DNA of 64,000 bases from Vibrio aquaticus. GTDB taxonomy: Bacteria; Pseudomonadota; Gammaproteobacteria; Enterobacterales; Vibrionaceae. The notes under the pieces were generated by a model. It was not told where the DNA came from and made no database searches. It worked only from the letters and a program-made list of their open reading frames with translations. The translations under genes were made by a program, and so were the position numbers. Shown piece by piece: positions 26,829 to 36,049 of the stretch; position 1 is the first letter of the stretch, and every line of letters begins with the position of its first letter. The stretch spans positions 1,121,300 to 1,185,299 of the forward strand of contig NZ_RXZH01000001.1 in NCBI RefSeq assembly GCF_003970385.1, in the 5' to 3' direction.

Positions 26829-27137
26829 ATGGCTGTAGTACCTAAACACAACGATGTGGGGTCTCGTTACGATCCTTCTCAAGATCTGACCGCAGAGCAG
26901 CTTCACCGATTCGGTCAAGTCGCGGGTAAAGCGCAAGAACGCCGTAAAGAAAGAAGCGATAAAGGCTTATTGTCGAGTCGTGACAGAGAATACGTATCGA
27001 AACGTCAAGCATTGAAAGATGCCGCTTTTAAACCGATAGTGAGACCCAAAAAAGATCAACGTAACACGGTTCGTTATGCTGTGTGGATGCTGGTGGTAAT
27101 GATCGGAAGTCTATGGCTAATGTACATGACGCGATAA
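26829..27137 (+). CDS. Hypothetical small membrane protein (C-terminal TM anchor)
   Basis: A 102-residue protein, N-terminal part cytosolic and strongly charged (about 1-75; QVAGKAQERRKERSD is Arg/Lys rich), then one TM helix near the C-terminus (AVWMLVVMIGSLWLMYM, about 82-98). Start choice: AGGAGGG lies 4 bases before the ATG at 26829; the longer in-frame reading from 26724 lacks a ribosome site. No family recognised. It ends exactly where the convergent diguanylate cyclase gene ends. Confidence 0.65.
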   Translation: MAVVPKHNDVGSRYDPSQDLTAEQLHRFGQVAGKAQERRKERSDKGLLSSRDREYVSKRQALKDAAFKPIVRPKKDQRNTVRYAVWMLVVMIGSLWLMYMTR

Positions 27138-28295
27138 TCATTTAATCGGGGTCACGTTTGCCAAGCTTGCTCTCTTATTCTCAGGCAATGTGTTCAAGTG
27201 GCTTTCACTGTAGAACTTGTATTGGTTCTTACCTGCATGCTTCGCTGAGTACATGGCTTTATCAGCACAACGCGTCAATTCAGATAACGTAGTGGCGTCT
27301 TGTGGAAACAGTGATACTCCCACGCTAACCGTGAGTTGATTGATGCGTTCATTATGTGAAGGGCTATACTCAGAATCAAACAGCTGACAGATCCTTTGCA
27401 TAATCCCTTCTAAGTCTTTCATGGCTTTCACATCGTATAGAAGAACGACAAATTCATCGCCGGCAAATCGAGCGATGGAGTAGTCATGACGATTGGTTTT
27501 TCTATCTTTGTTACGAATATTGTTTCTCAATCGTTTGGCAAAGTGCTGCAACACGCGATCCCCCACATCATGCCCGTAGCTGTCATTGATGACTTTAAAA
27601 TTATCAATGTCGATAAATACTAACGCGGTTAAATCGTTTGAGTGTCGTTTCTCATTAAGCTTCCCGCTTGCCCAATTTTCAAAGCTCCAACGGTTTGCCA
27701 GGCCAGTCAGCTGATCCAAGTAGGCGAGATCTTCAATACCTTCATTGTATAAGGTCTGGATATAAGCCATGACCTTAGCGTAGTAATAGGCAAAAATGTT
27801 ACACAGTAAGCAGAGTGCGCATAGGCTCAGTAAAAAACGGCTCTGAGGAGAATCTGACTGCAGCTGAACCGCTTGAGGAAACTGGGTAGCAACAATCGTG
27901 AGAGCGCAGAAGCCGGTGCTGAGTAATGCCCCTAACTTAAAGTCATTGGCGAAGATGAGAACCGCCAAGATCGGGTAGAACCAAAGTAACCTATCGCCAA
28001 TCTGCTCTCCGTAGAAAAGTAGGACCACCCCTTGAAAAAGAAGAATACAACTTAAGACCAAATCACAGTAGTGAAGGTGGCGGTGTCGGATCAAATAGTA
28101 AACATTTGCGGCCAGAATAAAGGAAGAGAATAAATTCACTGTGCTAAGAAAGTAATCTCCTTCGATAAAGCGGAGTAGGGCGTAGGAGCCTAAAATAGTG
28201 AGGGATATCATAGAACAGATCAAAACGATGGTGGATTTTCGCGTAGCGCGAATATCGGCCATTTCTTCGATTTGTCTTCCAGCAAGCTGTGGCAT
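27138..28295 (-). CDS. Membrane diguanylate cyclase (six-helix sensor plus GGDEF)
   Basis: A 385-residue c-di-GMP synthase. About six TM helices (residues 20-185) form an integral sensor without a large periplasmic domain. The GGDEF domain follows (YLDQLTGLANRWSFENW near 195; RFAGDEF, a GGDEF variant with AGDEF, about 285). AGDEF is compatible with activity. The upstream I-site is replaced (RHDY), so feedback inhibition may be lost. Start choice: ATG at 28295 (MPQLAGRQIEEM) rather than the GTG four codons earlier, which touches its own ribosome site. Confidence 0.88.
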   Translation of the reverse strand: MPQLAGRQIEEMADIRATRKSTIVLICSMISLTILGSYALLRFIEGDYFLSTVNLFSSFILAANVYYLIRHRHLHYCDLVLSCILLFQGVVLLFYGEQIGDRLLWFYPILAVLIFANDFKLGALLSTGFCALTIVATQFPQAVQLQSDSPQSRFLLSLCALCLLCNIFAYYYAKVMAYIQTLYNEGIEDLAYLDQLTGLANRWSFENWASGKLNEKRHSNDLTALVFIDIDNFKVINDSYGHDVGDRVLQHFAKRLRNNIRNKDRKTNRHDYSIARFAGDEFVVLLYDVKAMKDLEGIMQRICQLFDSEYSPSHNERINQLTVSVGVSLFPQDATTLSELTRCADKAMYSAKHAGKNQYKFYSESHLNTLPENKRASLANVTPIK

Positions 28296-28644
28296 ACCTT
28301 GTTTCACCTTTTACGCAGTCCCTCAAGCAAAGTTTAGAACAGAAATATCTACCTGAATGAGCAACAAAATTTTATAAAAATCGGAATGTTAAACACTAGT
28401 ATGCAAATGCATTCTTATCAAATTTGAGTGAGGATTAATCATCAAAATTTTGACTAGACGATTATCTTTGGCTAAATGGGGGCTAAAGTGTCTCTGTGTT
28501 AGACTTTTGACGTTTTGATATTTATTGGCGTTATATGTTCGAGGTTAATTATGGCTAACTGATATAGCAAATTCGTCTAGTTATCCACTCGTCTTTGAGA
28601 TGTGAAGCGCCCAGCGAGTTTGGCGCTTCAAGGTGTGAGAGTCA
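28296..28644. other. Intergenic region between a diguanylate cyclase and the DUF3541 gene
   Basis: A 349-base AT-rich gap. A stem GAAGCGCC/GGCGCTTC with short flank pairing lies at 28604-28629, 15 bases after the DUF3541 stop, but no U-run follows on the minus strand. Two plus-strand promoter-like pairs (for example TTGACT at about 28451 with TAAATG 17 bases on) exist, with no gene downstream. I see no convincing RNA gene. Confidence 0.35.
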
Positions 28645-29715
28645 TTATTGAGGGATAAGCCCGTAAGGCAAACTAGAGAAAACTTTAGGGTTTCCTTGGA
28701 AGGTTGGCGCGTTGTTCACCTTTTGCCAGTCGAGTAACATAATCGCAAGCACATTACGATGTTCTCCATAGGCCACATCGAAATCACCAGTGACAGAAGG
28801 GATCATGCCTTTTTCTGAATCGATTGATTTTTGTATCGCTTGACGGGTTTTCTCTACGACTGGGTCATCTTCTAGGCCTGCCAGAAGAAAGCTAATGCCG
28901 ACTTCCGCAATAACATCCTCTTTTGCTCTGAGCAAAATGGTGTCGATATTGGCTCTGAAATAGTCATAGATCCACTGATGTTCAGTCTCACTCACCTGAC
29001 GTTGATAATATTCGGAGTCGGCGAAGATAATGTGGGTCATTCCATAGAGCTTATTGCCGTATTGCTGTTTTGATAGCTTTTTGTCTTGGCTGTCTGGATA
29101 GGCTTTCTTGAACGTTTCAATGAAAGGGGCAACGACGTCTTGCTCGCCAAGCTGCTTTAACCAATAGACCTGATTGGCTAATTGAGCCGCCCACGCTTTT
29201 ATCATGTCTTGGTCTGTTGCGTATTTTGCGAAATCATAGCGTCGGATGATGTGACGAAGCTTCTCGTCTTGTTGGTGCTTTAAGCCGTATTCATTTGCTC
29301 TGGCCATTGACCCTAATAAATCGACACCTAAGTAGAGGTACTCGGGTTGATGCTTGGTGACGGTGTAACGTCTAAGGCTGCGCTCATCGGTTTCGTCACT
29401 ATAGCCCGCAATGCGTTTTTCAGAGTAGAGCAAGATTTGTTCAGGTGTATGGACTTCAGCCGCAAAACGATTGAGTCGACTGGCGACTCTTGCCATGTCA
29501 CTCCAGACGGCAGCAGAATACTTGGGATCTAATGTTTGGCGAAACATTCTTAGTCCATAATGACCTTCTTTAAAGGCAGGCAGCGTGTACAGCTGACTTT
29601 CGTAAGTCTCACGGATTGTGTCTGCGGAAGTCGCAAAGCTGTCTGACTGAGGCGAAGCAATAACGCTAGGGGCGATGGCTAGACTAAGGCATATAGCCAG
29701 GAGTTTTCCACGCAT
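28645..29715 (-). CDS. DUF3541 family exported protein
   Basis: A 356-residue protein with a signal peptide (MRGKLLAICLSLAIAPSVIAS, cleavage near residue 20) and then an all-helical domain rich in Tyr, Trp and charged residues (LYLGVDLLGSM, IIFADSEYYQRQVSE, WIYDYFRANIDTI), which matches DUF3541, a family I know from Vibrio and relatives. The fold has the look of an alpha/alpha toroid, but function is unknown. Start choice: AAGGA is 7 bases before the ATG at 29715, so the longer reading (MNYLIDL) is not used. Confidence 0.78.
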   Translation of the reverse strand: MRGKLLAICLSLAIAPSVIASPQSDSFATSADTIRETYESQLYTLPAFKEGHYGLRMFRQTLDPKYSAAVWSDMARVASRLNRFAAEVHTPEQILLYSEKRIAGYSDETDERSLRRYTVTKHQPEYLYLGVDLLGSMARANEYGLKHQQDEKLRHIIRRYDFAKYATDQDMIKAWAAQLANQVYWLKQLGEQDVVAPFIETFKKAYPDSQDKKLSKQQYGNKLYGMTHIIFADSEYYQRQVSETEHQWIYDYFRANIDTILLRAKEDVIAEVGISFLLAGLEDDPVVEKTRQAIQKSIDSEKGMIPSVTGDFDVAYGEHRNVLAIMLLDWQKVNNAPTFQGNPKVFSSLPYGLIPQ

Positions 29716-29843
29716 TATCGTGTCCTTAAAAGAGATGAATGACTCAATTAAATCTATCAGATAATTCAATGACTATGTGAGCAGTCCGTCAGAGATAGAC
29801 AGACTTTGACAGTTTATTGCAAGCGTAGCGAGTTATGTCGGAT

Positions 29844-32066
29844 TCACACATTCTTGCTTAGCTGGCAAGAATTTAAGTGTTTAAGCTCGTCAATCAATGG
29901 TCTTGGCTTAGCAATACCAAACCCTTGGGCGTAATGGATATTTAGGGATATCAGAATTTCGGTATGCGCGTCAGATTCAACAAACTCGGCAACCGTCTTT
30001 AAGCCCATCGTTTGCGCGATGTGACTGATGTTACTCACGATCGCTTTGTCGGTTTCATCTTTGTCGATTTGAGCAACAAACGAGCCATCAATCTTAAGTA
30101 CATCGACAGGAATACGGCGTAAGTAGTCGAAAGAGGCATAGCCTGTACCAAAGTCATCAAGTGCGATCTTACAACCGTGAGCTTGCAGAGAACCAATGTT
30201 TATCGATGCTTGCAATTCATCATCAAGAGGTTTGCTCTCAGTGATTTCAAAACAGATCTTATCTAAAGGAATATCGTAATGATGAGCCTTTTCAACGATG
30301 AGACGATCAAGACCGGCATGAGTCAGCGCCTGCGCTGTGAGATTGATACAGCAATGCTCAATTAAATCCCAGTTGGTGACGTACTCTTGTAACGTTTTGA
30401 ACGTGTTGCGAATAACCCACTTATCAAGATCCACCTCTAGGCCGAACTCGTGAATAAGTGGGAAGAACTCTGCAGGAGGCAGTATGTCACCGGTTTGGCT
30501 TGGCAAACGCAGCAGGACTTCAAATGAAGTCGCTGAGCTAGGCGCTTGAAGCGCTTGGTATGGTTGACAGAACAACTCGAAAGCATCGTTATCAAATGCT
30601 GCTTGAATCTGACTCAGTTTGGTAATGTCGTTACTCTCTTCACCGGAAAGATCGACTTCTGTCACCGCCATGAAAGCATGAATCTTATGCCCCTGTGAAC
30701 ACAACTCTGATACTGCTTTTCCAACCTCTATGTCATTGGGCATGAGGCCATACACAATTTTTGGGTTGAGGATCTTAATTGAGCGCTCTTGCCAATTAAA
30801 AGAAAACGCTTCAGCTAAGTGATGTATTTCGTGTAACTGTTTGGTATTGAGTGTGTTGTTATCAACGAGGTAGATCAAGCTGGTTGTAAACGGGGCGATA
30901 TAAGCATTTTGACACAATGGACTGTGTTGCTTTAAATGCTGAGAGAGCTGAGCGACGAGCTCACCCTTACCGGCCAGCCCTAATGTTTTCAGGCGGCGCG
31001 TAATCTCTGAAAGATCGATTAGGATCAATGTCGGTTGCGAATTTTGTATCACGTCATCGTGTAGTTGAGCTAAAGAAGAGAGCTGGGTGTACGGGTCTCT
31101 ACGTTCACTCAGGATCGCTTTTTGAAGTGTGACGTGGTTTCTCAATGCCTGTGCGATCATTAAGAAGATGACACAATTGATGGTAAATAAGATGGCGATC
31201 AAACTATAGAATGTTTCGATTGAGATCTGCCCTTCATCAAAAGCATTCACTGAGCTATAAGTGCTGATTAAGCTTAAGCATAAGGTCAGTAAGCTTGGTT
31301 GGATAAATCCAAAATTGCCTAACCCTAAGCCGATCACCGGAACTAATATGATGCACAAAGCATTTAACGTGAGTAGATCGTCAGCCACAAAAGCAGAAAG
31401 AAGAATGATTGAGCTAATGATCACCCAAGGTTTGTAAAAGTAATGATGCTCACCTTTTTGACGCATCTCTGCGTTGAGGTTAAGGAGCCGTGTTCGGTGT
31501 TCTTGCTTACATAAGGCAAACAACGATAGGAAGGTCGGTGTTAATAATATTTGCGTCAGTGCGCTACTGAGAATGGCATAGCCGTAGTAGTGGAGGTCAT
31601 CCATAAATGGGTAGTTGAACGCTTGGGAGACGACAACGATTGCTACCGTCATAACAATAGGGTACACCACGATCATTACGCTGATATAGGTAATCGCTTT
31701 CATGGCGTAGTTATTGTCGGTAATCGATGCGCTCAGTTTTAAAAAAAGTGAGGTAAACAGATAGATGATGCAAGGCAGAACGAGAGAAAATGCAATCGCG
31801 ACCGAAAGTTCACGTTGTGAAACAAACAGATAATGGACAAGTAAAGAAAGAATAATCGCAGGTAAGGCTCGTGCTCTTAGAACCAAGGTTAGCGCGGCAA
31901 TGAGGCTAGCGGTGAAGGACAAGATATGAACACGCTCTGAATGCAGCTCAAAAATATCTGAAATCTGAAAGCTGAAAAGGAGAGAGAGAACAATTCCCAC
32001 TTGGAGCAATAGAGACGTCAAAAACGTTCTCGATAAGGCTGGGAATGTGAATGAGATTAAAGGCAT
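29844..32066 (-). CDS. Membrane EAL-domain c-di-GMP phosphodiesterase (MASE-type sensor)
   Basis: A 740-residue protein. The N-terminal 310 residues hold about nine or ten TM helices (a MASE1-like integral sensor). A degenerate GGDEF region follows (PYTQLSSLAQLHDDV; no GGDEF motif at all), then an EAL domain (about 490-735). The EAL residues are mostly intact: FEVLLRL (EVL for EAL), INLTAQAL, EITESKPL, LDDFGTGYASF, LKIDGSFV and AEFVES. Hydrolysis of c-di-GMP is likely. The start (MPLISFTFPAL, ATG at 32066) has a weak ribosome site. It is divergent from the CHASE-GGDEF gene at 32275. Confidence 0.87.
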   Translation of the reverse strand: MPLISFTFPALSRTFLTSLLLQVGIVLSLLFSFQISDIFELHSERVHILSFTASLIAALTLVLRARALPAIILSLLVHYLFVSQRELSVAIAFSLVLPCIIYLFTSLFLKLSASITDNNYAMKAITYISVMIVVYPIVMTVAIVVVSQAFNYPFMDDLHYYGYAILSSALTQILLTPTFLSLFALCKQEHRTRLLNLNAEMRQKGEHHYFYKPWVIISSIILLSAFVADDLLTLNALCIILVPVIGLGLGNFGFIQPSLLTLCLSLISTYSSVNAFDEGQISIETFYSLIAILFTINCVIFLMIAQALRNHVTLQKAILSERRDPYTQLSSLAQLHDDVIQNSQPTLILIDLSEITRRLKTLGLAGKGELVAQLSQHLKQHSPLCQNAYIAPFTTSLIYLVDNNTLNTKQLHEIHHLAEAFSFNWQERSIKILNPKIVYGLMPNDIEVGKAVSELCSQGHKIHAFMAVTEVDLSGEESNDITKLSQIQAAFDNDAFELFCQPYQALQAPSSATSFEVLLRLPSQTGDILPPAEFFPLIHEFGLEVDLDKWVIRNTFKTLQEYVTNWDLIEHCCINLTAQALTHAGLDRLIVEKAHHYDIPLDKICFEITESKPLDDELQASINIGSLQAHGCKIALDDFGTGYASFDYLRRIPVDVLKIDGSFVAQIDKDETDKAIVSNISHIAQTMGLKTVAEFVESDAHTEILISLNIHYAQGFGIAKPRPLIDELKHLNSCQLSKNV

Positions 32067-32274
32067 GCTCGCAATATACTTGTATGGTGTACCATAAATA
32101 AAGGTAGCAATATTGCTGTGCCTTATCAACAATTTTATCTGTTTGCGATGAAAACTAGTGCAATTTAATGTACGTTTTATAGAGAAGATAATAATTATTA
32201 AAAATATCACTTAAATGTGATGATCCAACGATACTTCAGTTTAATTTAATTGCATTGCTTTTTTTGGGGGATGG

Positions 32275-33636
32275 ATGGCCTATCACAAGGGCAAACATTT
32301 ATACATTAATGCGCTATTTTTGATCACGATTGTTTTTTCAGTCGGGCTCGTTGAGTCTCTTGATAAAAGCCAGAAGTCGTTTCTTCGTGACAGCTTACTT
32401 GCTCGTGCTAAGGAAGAGCTCTCGATCGTTCGCTCTGAGATTGAAGCTGCGGTTGTATCCGATATTTATGTAGCCAACGGCCTCTCTGCTCTGATTGCAG
32501 CCAACCCTGAGTATGAGTTCTCAGGTTGGTCTTTGATCGCATCGAGTATTATGCGTAAGAGTCGTCATATTCAAGTGCTTGGATTAGCCCCGGATGACGT
32601 CATCCGTTATATCTACCCAGAAGAAGGCAATGAAAAAGCGTTAGGACTGGATTATCGTACTGTCCCAAGTCAGTGGCGCACGGTGAAAAAGGCACAAGAA
32701 ATTCAAGATATCTTTATCGCCGGGCCAGTGAACTTAGTGCAAGGTGGCAGAGGGCTGGTTGCACGTATTCCCATCTTTTCTGATCCTCCCTACAACGACC
32801 AATATTGGGGGGGATGCAGCGTCGTCATCTCTCTTGATTCTTTGTTTTTAGATGTTGGCATCGCATCGTTTGAACACAAATACAATGTTGCACTCCGAGG
32901 AACAGACAGCTCAGGGGCGGATGGCGAAGTATTTTATGGTATTCAAAGTACGTTCGACAATGCCTTTGCGGTTGAGTCGGTCCACTTTCCACATGGCAGT
33001 TGGGTGATTGCCGCCTCCACAAGAAGTGATCTTCTCGCAGACAGTGAGTGGTATCGAGTACATGCGGTCCGGCTATTGGGCTACCCGATGTTGACGCTGT
33101 TGATCATCGCTTTCTTCATTACTTATCGATTGTATAAAAACGCCAATCGACGAGCGTTGCATGATGAACTCACTCGGTTACCAAACCGCCGTTACTTTAT
33201 GTATACGCTCAACGAGCACTTCGATACAGCAGCGCGAAACCTTAATAAGCATAAGTTCGCGATCCTCAATATTGATCTTGATAAGTTTAAGCGAATCAAT
33301 GATACCTATGGTCATGCTGCTGGTGACAAAGTGTTGATTGCGACCGCAGAGCGACTTAAGAGTGTTTTGCGCGCATCGGATGTGATTGCACGCACTGGTG
33401 GAGATGAATTCCTTGTTTTACTTCCACGGGTGGAGCGAGTGGAGGACATTGACATTATCAATATTGAACTTCAAAAAGCGATTTGTCATACACCGATAAT
33501 CTACGAGCAGCATTTGATCAATATCCATGTCAGTGTTGGTTATGCACTGTATAAAGAAGATTTGCTAGATGTGGACGATATGCTAAAGCTTGCTGACGTA
33601 AGGATGTATCAAGAAAAACGCCGTCAAAATAGTTAG
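32275..33636 (+). CDS. CHASE-domain diguanylate cyclase
   Basis: A 453-residue c-di-GMP synthase with TM1 (about 8-26), a periplasmic CHASE domain (about 45-240; LGLAPDDVIRYIYPEEGN and SQWRTVKKAQ, the latter typical of CHASE), TM2 (about 260-285) and GGDEF (about 295-450). The active motif is intact (ARTGGDEF, about 382), and RASD upstream keeps the I-site, so an active, feedback-inhibited enzyme is expected. CHASE domains bind small extracellular ligands. Its divergent partner breaks c-di-GMP, which suggests a paired on/off module. Confidence 0.9.
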   Translation: MAYHKGKHLYINALFLITIVFSVGLVESLDKSQKSFLRDSLLARAKEELSIVRSEIEAAVVSDIYVANGLSALIAANPEYEFSGWSLIASSIMRKSRHIQVLGLAPDDVIRYIYPEEGNEKALGLDYRTVPSQWRTVKKAQEIQDIFIAGPVNLVQGGRGLVARIPIFSDPPYNDQYWGGCSVVISLDSLFLDVGIASFEHKYNVALRGTDSSGADGEVFYGIQSTFDNAFAVESVHFPHGSWVIAASTRSDLLADSEWYRVHAVRLLGYPMLTLLIIAFFITYRLYKNANRRALHDELTRLPNRRYFMYTLNEHFDTAARNLNKHKFAILNIDLDKFKRINDTYGHAAGDKVLIATAERLKSVLRASDVIARTGGDEFLVLLPRVERVEDIDIINIELQKAICHTPIIYEQHLINIHVSVGYALYKEDLLDVDDMLKLADVRMYQEKRRQNS

Positions 33637-33722
33637 GCTATCATCAACTTTTAGGCTGAAAAACGGCAGACAGTGATATCAGGTGCTATAGAAAGAGTAG
33701 GTATATCATCAAGGTGAGTCGT

Positions 33723-34157
33723 ATGAAAGAGTTGAGCCAGTGGTTGTCTGAATATGGTGAAAGTCACCAAAATCCCATTAATCAGAAGATCCACAAGGTC
33801 GCGGTTCCGGGTATATTTCTCTCGGTGGTGGGACTGATCTGGTCGATACCCGCACTCGAGCTCTATGGCTTGGTATTGAATTGGGTATGGGTTGCAGCTG
33901 TTCCTATTCTGATTTTCTATTTTCGTTTATCACTGAGCGTTTTTTTGATGATGCTGGGGTTTACTCTGGCGTGTATCTCATTAATTTGGTCGATTGAATT
34001 GATGGGGGCGTCGGTACTATTAGTATCACTGGTTCTCTTCGCTGCTCTTTGGCTGATTCAGTTTATTGGCCATAAAATAGAGGGCAAGAAACCTTCTTTC
34101 TTCGAAGATCTGCAATTTTTGTTGATTGGGCCTATTTGGGTTTTCCGTCAGCGATGA
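33723..34157 (+). CDS. DUF962/Mpo1-like membrane protein
   Basis: A 144-residue protein with four TM helices. The N-terminus has the family pattern (WLSEYGESHQNPINQKIHKVAVP), in which H-x-N-P-x-N and IHxxxxP are conserved across Mpo1/YGL010w proteins, some of which act as 2-hydroxy fatty acid dioxygenases with those His as metal ligands. A late His (FIGHKIEGKKPSFFEDLQF) completes the set. The bacterial role is unproven. ATG at 33723 is preferred over the GTG at 33714, which overlaps the ribosome site. Confidence 0.85.
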   Translation: MKELSQWLSEYGESHQNPINQKIHKVAVPGIFLSVVGLIWSIPALELYGLVLNWVWVAAVPILIFYFRLSLSVFLMMLGFTLACISLIWSIELMGASVLLVSLVLFAALWLIQFIGHKIEGKKPSFFEDLQFLLIGPIWVFRQR

Positions 34158-34257
34158 AACGACTTATGTACAGACTTTAACGTTTGCGCAAAATCCCGTG
34201 CTCTAAATCACACTTCTTTACAAGTTTGTTAATTCCTTAGTAGTAGTAACTGACAAA

Positions 34258-34273
34258 TGTGACAGTTGTCATG
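34258..34273 (+). promoter_or_regulatory. Weak CRP-like site upstream of the gluconate operon
   Basis: TGTGACAGTTGTCATG keeps the left CRP half perfectly and three of five bases of the right half. Gluconate genes in enterics are CRP-activated, which makes this plausible but weak on its own. Confidence 0.3.
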
Positions 34274-34286
34274 GTAAATGATGTCT

Positions 34287-34300
34287 TGTTACCGGTAACA
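34287..34300 (+). promoter_or_regulatory. GntR-type operator 1
   Basis: TGTTACCGGTAACA is a perfect 14-bp palindrome that matches the enteric GntR operator core (TGTTACC/GGTAACA). It lies about 105 bases upstream of the TRAP binding-protein gene. Confidence 0.85.
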
Positions 34301-34311
34301 TTTGTATCAAC

Positions 34312-34324
34312 GTTACCGGTAACA
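34312..34324 (+). promoter_or_regulatory. GntR-type operator 2
   Basis: GTTACCGGTAACA repeats the same palindrome centred 24 bp downstream of operator 1, a spacing of just over two helical turns that would allow two dimers on one face of the DNA. Confidence 0.85.
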
Positions 34325-34404
34325 TAAAAACTACAGCCGGTAGGTAACCAACAAGTCATTCCGGCTAGATTGGACAACTGAAACGAATAAAGGAACTCCC
34401 TACT

Positions 34405-35421
34405 ATGAAAGCACTGACAAAAACTCTACTTGCTGCCTCAATGACTGGCCTATTCTCGATGTCGGCAATGGCTGCTGACTTCACACTTAAAATTCAGTCA
34501 TCTGATCCATCAGGTGATCTTAACTTTAAGGTTCAGCAAAACTGGGCTGAGCGTGTAGAGACAATGTCCAACGGTCGTATTGATATCGATCTTCTACCAG
34601 TAGGCGCGGTGGTTAAACACACTGAAACTCTGGGTGCGATCAAAATGGGAATCCTTGATGGCCAAGTGACTGCAACAGGTTACTTCTCAGGTAAAGATCC
34701 TGCGTTTGGTCTTATCGGTAACATGGTTGGTGCTTGGTCAGACACGACTCAACTGCTGCAGTACATGAACTACGGCGGTGGTAACGAGCTAATGACAGAG
34801 CTTTACGCGCCATACGGTGTGAAGTTTGTTGGCGCATCAACGACCGGTGTTGAGTCATTCATTTCTAAAAAGCCAATTGATGGTGTGGATGATCTAAAAG
34901 GTCTTAAACTGCGCGCGCCGGAAGGTCTGGTTCAGCAAGTATTTGCAGCAGCAGGTGCTACGCCCGTTAACCTGCCAGGTTCAGAAGTCTTTACCGGCCT
35001 AAGCAAAGGTGTTATCGATGCAGCAGACTACACTGTATTCTCAACTAACCAAAAAGCAGGCATGAATGATATCGCAACACACCCAGTTCAGCCGGGTTTC
35101 CACTCTCTACCTCTGATCGATATTTCTATCTCACAGAAGAAGTGGGACAAAATGCCAGCGGATCTCCAAACCATTCTACAAACGTCAGTTCGTGACTTCT
35201 CTTACGACATGACGACTCAGCTAAAAATGGCTGATCAAGCGGCAGTGAAAGAAGCGCAAGCAAACCCAGAAATCACGATTCATGACTGGTCTCAAGAAGA
35301 ACGTAAGAAGTTCCGTGAAATCGCAAAAGGTCAGTGGAAGGTGTTTGCAGAGCGTTCTCCTAACGCTCAGAAAGTATATGACTCTGTAACAACATTCCTT
35401 GAGACCAATGGTCTTCTTTAA
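34405..35421 (+). CDS. TRAP transporter substrate-binding protein (DctP family), probably gluconate
   Basis: A 338-residue periplasmic binding protein with signal peptide (to about 23, SAMA-A) and the DctP fold (FTLKIQSSDPSGDLN, GLKLRAPEGLVQQVFAAAGATPVNL, FTGLSKGVIDAADYTVF). The conserved Arg of the family that grips a substrate carboxylate lies in KLRAPEG. First gene of an operon with permeases, gluconokinase, 6-phosphogluconate dehydrogenase and GntR, and under GntR operators, so gluconate or a related sugar acid is the likely ligand. That is inference from context. Confidence 0.9.
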   Translation: MKALTKTLLAASMTGLFSMSAMAADFTLKIQSSDPSGDLNFKVQQNWAERVETMSNGRIDIDLLPVGAVVKHTETLGAIKMGILDGQVTATGYFSGKDPAFGLIGNMVGAWSDTTQLLQYMNYGGGNELMTELYAPYGVKFVGASTTGVESFISKKPIDGVDDLKGLKLRAPEGLVQQVFAAAGATPVNLPGSEVFTGLSKGVIDAADYTVFSTNQKAGMNDIATHPVQPGFHSLPLIDISISQKKWDKMPADLQTILQTSVRDFSYDMTTQLKMADQAAVKEAQANPEITIHDWSQEERKKFREIAKGQWKVFAERSPNAQKVYDSVTTFLETNGLL

Positions 35422-35449
35422 GCTACTCGCGCTTGTTTAGCTTCTCTGT

Positions 35450-35476
35450 GGAGGGCAATTGCCCTCCTGTTTTTTT
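35450..35476 (+). terminator. Intra-operon terminator/attenuator between TRAP dctP and dctQ
   Basis: GGAGGGCAATTGCCCTCC is a perfect 18-base palindrome (35450-35467) followed by TGTTTTTTTC. It sits in the 70-base gap between the binding protein and the small permease, and should reduce downstream transcription so that the binding protein is made in excess. Confidence 0.85.
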
Positions 35477-35491
35477 CAGGATTGCCCAACT

Positions 35492-36049
35492 ATGACTGAC
35501 CAAACTCCACATACTCCTCCTGAGCAGGAAGAGCAACCTAGAAACATCCTTGATAGAGCAATTATTAAAATCAGTAATCTATTGAGCGGGTTGTTCATCT
35601 TTACAGTCCTTATTTCTTTCTACGAAGTTGTTATGCGCTATGTGTTTGATGCGCCAACGACTTGGGTACATGAAACCGCCTCATTCTTAGGTGGGTCACT
35701 GTTTATCGTTGGTGGTATTTACGCGTTTGCAGCGAATAAGCACGTTCGAGTTGTTCTTATCTACGATTCAGTTTCTTCTCAAGCTCGAAAGTATCTCAAC
35801 CTTGTCCACCATATTGTGGGTCTCGCATTTTCAGGAATGCTGGCTTATGCCTCTTATTCAATGGTTCAAGAGTCTTGGTTTACTCCGTGGGGCGAACTGC
35901 GCCTTGAAACATCGGGTTCCGTGCTGAATGCACCATACCCAGCTCTGCTGAAAGGCATCATCTTTGTTTGTCTTTGTGTTCTTGTTGTTCAGTTTGTATT
36001 GCACCTCATCCAAGAGATTGCAGGTTTAGGGAAGAAAGACGATGTTTGA
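35492..36049 (+). CDS. TRAP transporter small permease (DctQ family)
   Basis: A 185-residue four-helix membrane protein, the DctQ subunit. Hydrophobic segments (ISNLLSGLFIFTVLISFYEVVMRYVF; TASFLGGSLFIVGGIYAF and two more) and the W-x-x-E stretch TTWVHETASF fit the family. It partners DctM to form the secondary TRAP importer. Start choice: ATG at 35492 (MTDQTPH), since an upstream in-frame start would run through the terminator hairpin. Its last bases overlap the start of DctM by 8, indicating coupling. Confidence 0.9.
   Translation: MTDQTPHTPPEQEEQPRNILDRAIIKISNLLSGLFIFTVLISFYEVVMRYVFDAPTTWVHETASFLGGSLFIVGGIYAFAANKHVRVVLIYDSVSSQARKYLNLVHHIVGLAFSGMLAYASYSMVQESWFTPWGELRLETSGSVLNAPYPALLKGIIFVCLCVLVVQFVLHLIQEIAGLGKKDDV

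Noticed and set aside
28448..28640. A possible sRNA in the gap before DUF3541
   Set aside because: Promoter-like hexamers and a hairpin exist, but there is no U-tract and no conserved core I can recognise.
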